In this document: positions 1-6,007 of the stretch, one piece after another
How positions within the stretch are numbered: position 1 is the stretch's first letter
Layout: each line of letters begins with the position of its first letter
From: CAZYWA01 sp964650975 [NCBI: uncultured bacterium]
Lineage (GTDB): Bacteria; JADJOY01
Assembly (NCBI GenBank): GCA_964650975.1
Contig: CAZYWA010000243.1
Location: 1-10,800, forward strand
Direction: 5' to 3'
DNA: 10,800 bases
Translations under genes and position numbers: made by a program
The notes under the pieces: generated by a model
The model's database searches: none
What the model was told of the DNA's origin: nothing
The model's input: only the letters and a program-made list of their open reading frames with translations

Positions 1-647
1 TGCACCGGATTGAAATCGCCGGTGAGCTTCGCGAAGTCGAGACCGGCGTTCCCCGCCAGCGACCAGCGCGCCAGCTCGCGCGCATGACCGGGAACGGTCG
101 CCACTTCCTTCTTCTTCGTCTCGCCGCTTTCGGAAGCACTCTTCTTGCCGCCGCCGAGCGGGACGATCGCATACAGGTGCGCGGTGATCGCGGCCGGGGC
201 GCTCCGCGTCCCGGTCACGATTTTCTGATGGAGCACGGCGCGGCGGCCGTCGTCGTCGATGTCCTCGAGCCGCGCGGTGACTTCCAGCTCCTCGTTCGCC
301 GGCAGCGGCTTCGCGATCTCCACCCGACAACCGCCGTTCAGCACCCTCATGAGCGGATACGGAATGCCTTCGAGGGTGCGCGCGGCGAGCGCGAAACCCC
401 ACTGCGGGAAAAGATGCGGTGGTAGCACGTCCCGGTAAGCACCGGGATTGCCGCCCACGTGGCGCAGGTAGTCGCGCACCAGAGCCGGGGCGCGCGGACG
501 GAGGCGTGCGCTCAGCTCGGGGCCGGGTGTGGTCACGCCGGCGCCGCCGCCGGCTCTCTTCTTGCCACCCATCGCCGAGAACGCGGTGCGCCCAAGCGAC
601 GCGATCACCGGACCCTGGTGGAGCACGTATCGCAGCGGGATCGACAT
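1..647 (-). CDS. MaoC-like (hotdog) acyl dehydratase, 3' part cut by window edge
   Basis: Probable enoyl/3-hydroxyacyl-CoA hydratase of the MaoC (hydratase 2) family, acting on CoA thioesters in the cytosol. Only the first 215 residues are present. An N-terminal non-catalytic hotdog domain spans about residues 50-165. A Lys/Ser-rich linker (166-181, GGGKKSASESGETKKK) follows, and then the start of a second domain. That domain ends at the window edge within LTGDFNPV plus two bases (CA) that begin a His codon, which is the D-x-N-P-x-H active-site motif of hydratase 2 enzymes (Asp211). The ATG at 647 is chosen because GGAG lies 8 nt upstream (656-659); the nearby ATG at 655 runs into a stop after 16 codons. 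The gene is third in the tetR-dehydrogenase operon, 24 bp after the dehydrogenase stop. It would supply the hydration step after the dehydrogenase. Substrate chain length cannot be read from this fragment. Confidence 0.85.
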   Translation of the reverse strand, partial: MSIPLRYVLHQGPVIASLGRTAFSAMGGKKRAGGGAGVTTPGPELSARLRPRAPALVRDYLRHVGGNPGAYRDVLPPHLFPQWGFALAARTLEGIPYPLMRVLNGGCRVEIAKPLPANEELEVTARLEDIDDDGRRAVLHQKIVTGTRSAPAAITAHLYAIVPLGGGKKSASESGETKKKEVATVPGHARELARWSLAGNAGLDFAKLTGDFNPV

Positions 648-671
648 GGCGGCATCTCCGACGACGCAACG

Positions 672-2609
672 TCAGCTGGCGGCCTTCACCTGGGACCCGC
701 TGCTCGCGGTCTCGCCGCCGCCGAGCTGGGCGAGCAAGCGCTCGCCGGTCGAGACGATCTCGTCGTGCAGGAACCGGCAACGGGGCTCGGCACGCTCCAG
801 GTAGCGCTCCGCCACCTCGCGGCGCTCGGGAAACTTGGCGGCCTGCTCGCACAGGAGCTCGCCCACGGCTTCGTCGATGAGGATCCGGGTCAGGCGCTCG
901 GCGTGCAGCATCGCCAGGGCGAAGTCGCGCTTCGGGTTCCAGTCCTTGGCGAAGAGCCTGGGCCATTGCGTGATCGGTTTGCCCTGAAGCTGACGCGCCT
1001 TGGCACCGGCGGTCTTGAGCACCAGATGCTGCTGCGCCGCCAGCGACAGCGACTGGATCCGAGCCAGGCGCTTCACGAGTGGGTCCTTCGAGGAGAGCGC
1101 GCGCCAGCGCGCCTGCGCCAGACGCCGCACGAAACGCTGCGGGTTCTTGAGGATGGCGCCGAGCGTGTCCTTCATCGCCATGAGCGACTGGATCTGGCTG
1201 GTGCCCTCGTAGATCGGCATCACCATCGCGTCGCGCAAGAGCTTCTCGACCGGGTACTCGCGGATGTAGCCGTTGCCGCCGTGAATCTGCACCGCGCGCC
1301 GCGCCATCTCGACCGCCTTCTCGGCGGCCAGGTACTTGAGCAGCGGCGTCAGCCGGCGCGCCACCTTCTTGTGATGGCGGACGCGGCGCGCCAGCTCGTC
1401 CTTGTCGGCGCCACCCACTCCGGCCACGTAGTCGGCGAAGAGCGACAGCTTGGTCGCGAGCTCCTCGTGGTAGGCACCCACCATCGCGAGCGCCCGGATG
1501 CCCTGCACGTCGGTGCGCATCTCGTCCAGGTAGTCGGCGATCATCTCGTGGCGGTCGATGGTCTTCCCCATCGAGCCGCGCTCCGACGCGTAGTGCTTGG
1601 CGGCGCGATACGCGGCCTCGCACATGCCGAGCGACTCGAAGCCCACGCCCAGGCGCGCGTTGTTCATGAGCGTCAGCATGTACTTGAAGCCCTCTCCGCG
1701 CTTGCCCACCAGCTGCGCGGGAGCGCGCTCGAAGTCGAGCGAGCAGGTGGCGGAGCCGTGGTGGCCGAGCTTCTCCTCGATGCGGCCGAGCTTCACGATG
1801 CGCCTGCGGGTGCCGTCGGGCAGGTCCTCGTAGGTCGGCACCAGGAACATCGAGAGACCGGCAAGACCGGCGAACGGATCGTCGCCGCTCTGGGGCTTTT
1901 CGGTGCGCGCGATCACGAAGTGGTACTTCCCGTGGCCCGAGGTGATGAAGATCTTCTGGCCGGTCACGAACCAGCTGCCGTGCTCGTCCTGCTCGCCCAC
2001 GCAGCGCAAGGCCGCCATGTCGCTGCCGGCGTCGGGCTCGGTGATGTCCATGGCGCCCCACGCCTCGCCGCGGATGATCTCGCCCAGCTCCTTGGCCCAG
2101 CGGGTGCTCGCGATCTTGCCGCCCGCGACGTCGAATTTGGTGGTGCCTTCGAGCACCGAGAACACCAGCATCGCGAGCGCGATCCCGCCGTGGAAGCTGT
2201 GGTGCGCCATCACCGAGACGTCGCCGCGCGCCATGATCTCGGCGTTCATGAAATAGAGAATCGCCGGAGTGTTCTGGCCGCCCAGCTCGCGAGGCACGCA
2301 CATGCCGTGCAGCTCGAGCTCCTTCAGCTTGTCGAAGATGCCCTGCAGGCGCGGCGGGAAAACACCCTCGCCGTTCTCGAGTTTGACGCCCTGCGCGTCG
2401 ATCTCGGCCGCGGCCGGCGCGATCTCGTCGGCGACGAAGCCGCCCACCAGCTCCAGGATGTCCTTGTAGAAGGCGAGTGCCTCCGCCGGGTTCTTGAAGC
2501 CGTCGGCGCTCTTCCAGCCGTACTCGGTGGCTTCCACCAGCGGCGCCCAATCGATGCCGCGCTCCACGTAGAAGCGCAGATCCTCGTTGTCGGTGTAGTA
2601 GTTGGACAT
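672..2609 (-). CDS. acyl-CoA dehydrogenase (FAD-dependent, large form with C-terminal extension)
   Basis: Oxidises acyl-CoA to trans-2-enoyl-CoA, passing electrons from FAD to an electron-transfer flavoprotein; first step of beta-oxidation or a related acyl-CoA pathway in the cytosol. The 645-residue protein shows the N-terminal helical domain (about 45-155), the central beta domain with signature ITEPDAGSD (189-197), and the C-terminal helical domain with QIHGGNGYIREYP (441-453) and IYEGTSQIQ (466-474). Glu468 is at the catalytic-base position of medium-chain enzymes. The 170 residues after this motif make it longer than the usual 380-400 and resemble the acetyl-CoA-dehydrogenase-like C-terminal domain of FadE-type homologues. 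The start is well supported: GGAGG (2615-2619) lies 5 nt upstream of the ATG and overlaps the preceding tetR stop. It is the second gene of the operon, before the MaoC-like dehydratase. Substrate range is not predictable from the sequence alone. Confidence 0.95.
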   Translation of the reverse strand: MSNYYTDNEDLRFYVERGIDWAPLVEATEYGWKSADGFKNPAEALAFYKDILELVGGFVADEIAPAAAEIDAQGVKLENGEGVFPPRLQGIFDKLKELELHGMCVPRELGGQNTPAILYFMNAEIMARGDVSVMAHHSFHGGIALAMLVFSVLEGTTKFDVAGGKIASTRWAKELGEIIRGEAWGAMDITEPDAGSDMAALRCVGEQDEHGSWFVTGQKIFITSGHGKYHFVIARTEKPQSGDDPFAGLAGLSMFLVPTYEDLPDGTRRRIVKLGRIEEKLGHHGSATCSLDFERAPAQLVGKRGEGFKYMLTLMNNARLGVGFESLGMCEAAYRAAKHYASERGSMGKTIDRHEMIADYLDEMRTDVQGIRALAMVGAYHEELATKLSLFADYVAGVGGADKDELARRVRHHKKVARRLTPLLKYLAAEKAVEMARRAVQIHGGNGYIREYPVEKLLRDAMVMPIYEGTSQIQSLMAMKDTLGAILKNPQRFVRRLAQARWRALSSKDPLVKRLARIQSLSLAAQQHLVLKTAGAKARQLQGKPITQWPRLFAKDWNPKRDFALAMLHAERLTRILIDEAVGELLCEQAAKFPERREVAERYLERAEPRCRFLHDEIVSTGERLLAQLGGGETASSGSQVKAAS

Positions 2610-2611
2610 GA

Positions 2612-3376
2612 CTACCTCCGCGCCCGCGCTCGCGCGGGCTTGGTGTTGCGCGCCGGCGGCCGGCCGTTGCGCTTGGTGGTGCGGGTCGGCGGGACGCGAG
2701 TCCTCGCCGCCGGATTCGGTTTCGAGTCGAGAAACAGCGCATCACGGGCGACGCGCACCAACTCGCGCGAGAGCCGCTCGGGTCCACGATCCCCAGCGGA
2801 GCCGGCGCTCACCAGCCCTCCCAGGATCTCGCTCGACGCGATCCCCGCCACGATCAGGTTGGTGATCACCACGATGTAGGCCTCGGGATCGAGCGCCGCC
2901 CGGACCACGCCCAGCTCCTGCCCTTTGCGCAGATAGCGTGAGATCACGTCCACCCACGGCGCCAGTTGCTTCGCGAGCCGCTCGCGCATCTCGGACGGAT
3001 GGTCGAGCAGCTCGCGCACGATCAGCCGCGCCCGGTTGGGATCGACGGTGAAGAAGCTCACAGCCTCACGCACCACGGCGTCGAAGAGCTCGTCGCCGGC
3101 GGTGGCGGCCATGAGCAGCCGCGGCAGCACGTCGTTCCAGCGAGTGAGCAGCGCGTCGAGCACTGCCTGACGCAGCTCGTCCTTGGACGGGAAGTGGTAG
3201 AGCAGCGATGGCTTGCGGACGCCCACGGCGTCGGCGATCTGCTGGAGTGGCGTCGAATCGAAGCCCTGCGCGGCGAAGAGCCGCGTGGCCGCCTCGAGGG
3301 TCCGCGATCGCACGTCAGCCGGACGCTCGGACGGATCCCGGCCGTTCGGCACCGAGGAGTCGGGGGTGGGCTTCAT
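2612..3376 (-). CDS. TetR/AcrR family transcriptional regulator with basic C-terminal tail
   Basis: Probable ligand-responsive repressor of its own operon. The N-terminal DNA-binding domain covers about residues 22-70 (RSRTLEAATRLFAAQGF, then LQQIADAVGV as HTH helix 2 and KPSLLYHFPSKDEL at the recognition helix), typical of TetR proteins. Residues 75-215 form the helical ligand/dimer domain. The last 38 residues (217-254) are low-complexity and strongly basic: 13 Arg/Lys against one Asp, including NGRPP, which resembles an AT-hook core. That tail is unusual for TetR proteins. The stop codon is 2 bp from the acyl-CoA dehydrogenase start, so the two are co-transcribed and probably coupled; by analogy with FadR/PsrA-type TetR regulators, the ligand may be an acyl-CoA (inference). 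No strong Shine-Dalgarno is seen. The sequence just upstream of the ATG is a copy of the operator half-site GGTAGAC. Confidence 0.92.
   Translation of the reverse strand: MKPTPDSSVPNGRDPSERPADVRSRTLEAATRLFAAQGFDSTPLQQIADAVGVRKPSLLYHFPSKDELRQAVLDALLTRWNDVLPRLLMAATAGDELFDAVVREAVSFFTVDPNRARLIVRELLDHPSEMRERLAKQLAPWVDVISRYLRKGQELGVVRAALDPEAYIVVITNLIVAGIASSEILGGLVSAGSAGDRGPERLSRELVRVARDALFLDSKPNPAARTRVPPTRTTKRNGRPPARNTKPARARARR
2622..2639 (-). other. perfect hairpin beside the dehydrogenase Shine-Dalgarno
   Basis: In the mRNA the sequence is GCCCGCG-CGAG-CGCGGGC: 7-bp all-GC arms with a 4-nt loop. It ends 2 nt before the GGAGG of the acyl-CoA dehydrogenase gene and lies inside the last codons of tetR, where it encodes the Pro-Ala-Arg repeat tail. 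There is no following U-tract, so it is not an intrinsic terminator. It could tune translation of the dehydrogenase or mRNA stability, or be a by-product of the repetitive Ala-Arg codons. Confidence 0.45.
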
Positions 3377-3401
3377 GACGTCTACCGTGAAGTCGTCAGT
3401 T

Positions 3402-3419
3402 GTCTACCAGATGGTAGAC
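3402..3419. promoter_or_regulatory. 18-bp palindrome, likely TetR operator
   Basis: GTCTACCAGATGGTAGAC is a perfect inverted repeat of 8-bp arms around a 2-bp centre, the size typical of TetR-family operators. It lies 25 bp upstream of the tetR start and covers the predicted -10 of the tetR promoter. A further half-site GTCTACC occurs at 3380-3386 in direct orientation, exactly 22 bp (about two helical turns) away. It sits directly upstream of the tetR start codon. Binding by the adjacent TetR protein is inferred, not shown. Confidence 0.7.
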
Positions 3420-3440
3420 GCTGTTCGGCCATCCTGTCAA
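3411..3440 (-). promoter_or_regulatory. sigma70-like promoter of the tetR operon
   Basis: On the minus strand a perfect -35 TTGACA (3440-3435) is followed after 18 bp by TACCAT (3416-3411), which matches 4 of 6 consensus -10 bases and lies within the palindrome. Transcription would begin near 3404, giving a leader of about 27 nt before the tetR ATG. Overlap of the -10 with the operator would allow simple steric repression. Confidence 0.6.
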
Positions 3441-3524
3441 CGCGGTGCGTCAGCGAATCGCTCGATCGAGCCACCGTCGGGCGCCCGGGCCTCACTCCCG
3501 GCCCGTTCACCCCGAGCCTTTCTC

Positions 3525-3554
3525 TTGACCGCCCATACGCAAAGACCCTATCGT
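3525..3554 (+). promoter_or_regulatory. promoter of the outer-membrane protein gene
   Basis: TTGACC (3525-3530) and TATCGT (3549-3554) are separated by 18 bp, the same spacing as the divergent tetR promoter. They match 5/6 and 4/6 of the sigma70 consensus. The start codon follows about 30 bp after the -10. The tetR palindrome lies more than 100 bp upstream of this -35, so direct repression by the same site is doubtful. Confidence 0.55.
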
Positions 3555-3584
3555 CGCGCGCCCGGATTCTTCTCGGAGGGGAGA

Positions 3585-5405
3585 ATGATTCCGACGCGCT
3601 CGATCTCCGCCTATCTCGCTCATCGTCCGCGCAGGGGACGCGCGCTGGCCGCGTTCGCCGGCCTGGCGCTCCTCGCCGCGCGCACGCGGGCATCCGCCTT
3701 CGACTACGACGTCGACGGCTTCACCCGCTTCACCGAGCACTGGAACGAGAACCTGCCGCTCTCGCCGGCGGGACTGCCCACCCAGGAAGAGTGGGTGGAC
3801 ATGCGGATCTCGGTGACACCGCGGCTTCACCTCGGCGAAGACCTCGTCGTGGCGGCGCGCGTCGACGCGCTCGACGGGGTGATCGCCGGCGACGGCCGCG
3901 ACGACCTCGACGTGCTCGCCGGGCTCGGTGACGCCACCGGCACCCGCGACCGGAACGGAAAGCAGCTCGACTCGATCGAGCTCGACCGCGGGTGGATCGA
4001 GTACACGCCGTCCTTCGGCCTGTTTCGCGTGGGCCGCCAGGGATCCGACTGGGGGCTCGGCATTCTCGCCAACTCGGGCGGCGACAAGCTCGAGTGGGGA
4101 CTCGCCGGGAACGGCCCTGGAACCGGCGACACCGTCGATCGCGCGTCGTTCGTGACCGACCTCTTCCAGTGGCTCGACATCCCCCGCGATCACCTGCTGC
4201 TCGGCGGCGCTTACGACCGGGTCCACGAAGGCGACCTTCTGATCCGCGCCGACGACGTGAGCGAGCTGGTGGCGAGCGTCCTCTACACCAACGGCACCAT
4301 CCGCCCTCGCGAAACCGGCACCCGCGAGGCGGGTCTCTACGCGATCTACGTGCTCAACCACGATGCCCACGCCGATCTGGGCGTGATCGATTTCTACGGG
4401 CGCCTCGAGCTCGGCCCCGAGCGCTACAACCTCTTCGGAGAGATCGAAGGCGCCTGGACGGTCGGCTCGGCGGACCGCCGCGGCCTGGTCTCCGACTCGT
4501 TGCTCGACGATGCCGTCACCACGGCCACCTCCGCCTACACCGACGCACTGGTGAAGACAGGACTGGACGCCGATTCCGCCGCCACGCGCGCAGCGCAGAT
4601 CGCGCACCACGGCAGTCCGGCGGCCGGCGAGCGCGCGGCCATCACTCCCGACCTGGTCACCGACCTCGAATCGAGAGGCTTGTCGGACGACGTGGCGCTG
4701 GCGACCGCCGACCGGATCGCGCTCTCAGGCGTCGACACCATCGCCTCCGACACCGTCACCTCGCAGGCGCTGGGCGGTGTGCTGCGCTCCGGCATGCGGA
4801 TCGGGCCGCTCAGAGCCGGTGTCGAGATCGGCGGCAGCCGGGCGCTCGCGAGCGACGACGTGACACCACCGATCGTGGGGCCGATGGGCGCCAACAAGAG
4901 CCAGATCGCCAGCGACGCGATCCGCACCGAGCTCGAGGCGCGCGAGCTCGAGGCGGCGCTCACGGGACGGCGCGCGTCGCTCTTCTCGTTCGACCGCGAA
5001 TACGATCCAGCGCTCATCCTGTTCGACGAGGTGGGACCGCTCGGCTCCGACGGCAGTCCCACGGTCGCCAACGCGTTCTACGTGAAGCTCTCGGGCCAGA
5101 TGGAGATCCTCCACGGCTTCGACGCCTTCGGGCTCGTCGTCTACGGGCAGCTCGCCCGCAAGGTGGAGCGATTCCGCGTCGAGTGCGGACCGCCGGCCGA
5201 TTGTCGCGCGAACCTGTCGGCGCAGGTGGTGCCCGCGGGCGCGGCGGACGAGCTCGGCGTCGAGATCGACGCCGGCATCACGTATCACCTGAACGACTAC
5301 CTCACGGCGGAATTGCGGAGCGGCTTGCTGATTCCTGGACAAGCGTTCGGCCCCGGGGCCCACGACGTGTTCGCGATCCGCCCGCAGATCGGCGTCGAGT
5401 GGTGA
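3585..5405 (+). CDS. large outer-membrane beta-barrel protein (porin-like, function unknown)
   Basis: Predicted 606-residue secreted protein. A basic n-region (RPRRGR) and hydrophobic core (about 20-32) precede a signal-peptidase site near residue 38 (RASA before FDYD). The rest alternates polar and hydrophobic residues as in barrel strands, and the chain ends with Trp (IGVEW), a common outer-membrane sorting end. FGLFRVGRQGSDWGLGILANSGG (144-166) and FSFDREYDPALILFDEVGPLG (467-487) resemble motifs of large myxobacterial/deltaproteobacterial outer-membrane proteins (TIGR04551-like; tentative). A helical, non-barrel stretch at about 295-400 appears inserted in the barrel. The start at 3585 is chosen for GGAGGG (3575-3580) and the signal peptide; upstream in-frame codons are not protein-like. 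It is divergent from the tetR operon and converges on the nuclease-like gene with 5 bp between stops. It may be a channel or transporter, but the substrate is unknown. Confidence 0.82.
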   Translation: MIPTRSISAYLAHRPRRGRALAAFAGLALLAARTRASAFDYDVDGFTRFTEHWNENLPLSPAGLPTQEEWVDMRISVTPRLHLGEDLVVAARVDALDGVIAGDGRDDLDVLAGLGDATGTRDRNGKQLDSIELDRGWIEYTPSFGLFRVGRQGSDWGLGILANSGGDKLEWGLAGNGPGTGDTVDRASFVTDLFQWLDIPRDHLLLGGAYDRVHEGDLLIRADDVSELVASVLYTNGTIRPRETGTREAGLYAIYVLNHDAHADLGVIDFYGRLELGPERYNLFGEIEGAWTVGSADRRGLVSDSLLDDAVTTATSAYTDALVKTGLDADSAATRAAQIAHHGSPAAGERAAITPDLVTDLESRGLSDDVALATADRIALSGVDTIASDTVTSQALGGVLRSGMRIGPLRAGVEIGGSRALASDDVTPPIVGPMGANKSQIASDAIRTELEARELEAALTGRRASLFSFDREYDPALILFDEVGPLGSDGSPTVANAFYVKLSGQMEILHGFDAFGLVVYGQLARKVERFRVECGPPADCRANLSAQVVPAGAADELGVEIDAGITYHLNDYLTAELRSGLLIPGQAFGPGAHDVFAIRPQIGVEW

Positions 5406-5410
5406 GCGGA

Positions 5411-6007
5411 TCACCCCACGCCGCGAAGCTCGAGGACCAGACCGGCCAGAAACGCGGCGCAAGCGAGCACGAAGATCGCGACCAGCAGTCCGGGCCAGGG
5501 GCTCTTCGGGTCCGTGCCATATGCGAAGCCCACTCGCGAGAGCGATCCGCTGGTGGCGTCGAGGTGATAGAGCGGCAGCCCGCCGAACGCGAGCCAGTAC
5601 TCGAGTAGCTGGCGGCGGGTCTCGTTCTCGGCCGGTGAGCGCACGCCTACTCCGCTTTTCACCTCGACCAGCCCGAGCGTTCCGCCGCGCCGCACCAGGT
5701 AGTCGGCGCGAACCGGGCATTCGACGCGCTCTCCGTCGACCTCGACGTGAGCGACGGCCTCCACTTGAGCGTCGATCACCTCGAAGCCGAGCGCGCGCAG
5801 CCGGTGCACGGCATCGCTCTCGGCGACGCGCCCCGCGCGGAACCGGCGCACCACGCGGGCGCGCGCCCGGGACCGTTCCGCGAGGGCGCCCAAGACCGCC
5901 CCGGCGAGCAACCCGACGCCGAGCGCCACGGCCGCGAGGGCGGCGGACGCGGCCTGGCCGTGAAACGCGGCGCGGAGGAGGTCGAGCGGAGTCGAGCCGG
6001 CCGTCAG
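5411..6007 (-). CDS. membrane-anchored PD-(D/E)XK nuclease-like protein, start uncertain
   Basis: About 198 residues counted from 6007. A first hydrophobic segment (about 19-43) is followed by a basic stretch (ERSRARARVVRRFR), a soluble domain (about 58-160) and a second hydrophobic segment (about 171-192). The positive-inside rule places the soluble domain in the cytosol. It shows PD-(D/E)XK signs: GRVAESDAVHRLRALGFEV with Glu63, RADYLV with Asp102, LVEVKSG with Glu115 and Lys117, and a following RRQLLEYW helix with Gln133. This is a predicted nuclease fold; cleavage activity and target are unknown. No ATG, GTG or TTG fits at the boundary. I propose CTG at 6007, overlapping the TGA of the hydrolase gene, but AGGAG is only 2 nt upstream of it. 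ACG at 6004 or GTG at 5929 (which shortens the first membrane segment) are alternatives. Upstream in-frame residues are Arg/His-rich shadow sequence. It is probably translationally coupled to the SGNH gene. Confidence 0.72.
   Translation of the reverse strand: MTAGSTPLDLLRAAFHGQAASAALAAVALGVGLLAGAVLGALAERSRARARVVRRFRAGRVAESDAVHRLRALGFEVIDAQVEAVAHVEVDGERVECPVRADYLVRRGGTLGLVEVKSGVGVRSPAENETRRQLLEYWLAFGGLPLYHLDATSGSLSRVGFAYGTDPKSPWPGLLVAIFVLACAAFLAGLVLELRGVG

Noticed and set aside
459-2879. 806-codon plus-strand ORF opposite the acyl-CoA dehydrogenase and tetR genes
   Set aside because: It is an antisense shadow of two clearly recognised genes. Its product is Arg/His/Leu-rich with no family motif, as expected for the reverse frame of high-GC3 coding DNA.
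3460-3471. 12-bp palindrome GCTCGATCGAGC in the tetR/outer-membrane gene gap
   Set aside because: Palindromes of this length are expected a few times per window by chance, and it shares no half-site with the tetR operator.
3213-3584. 124-codon upstream extension of the outer-membrane protein
   Set aside because: It overlaps the tetR gene and its promoter and would precede the signal peptide. The start at 3585 has a strong Shine-Dalgarno.
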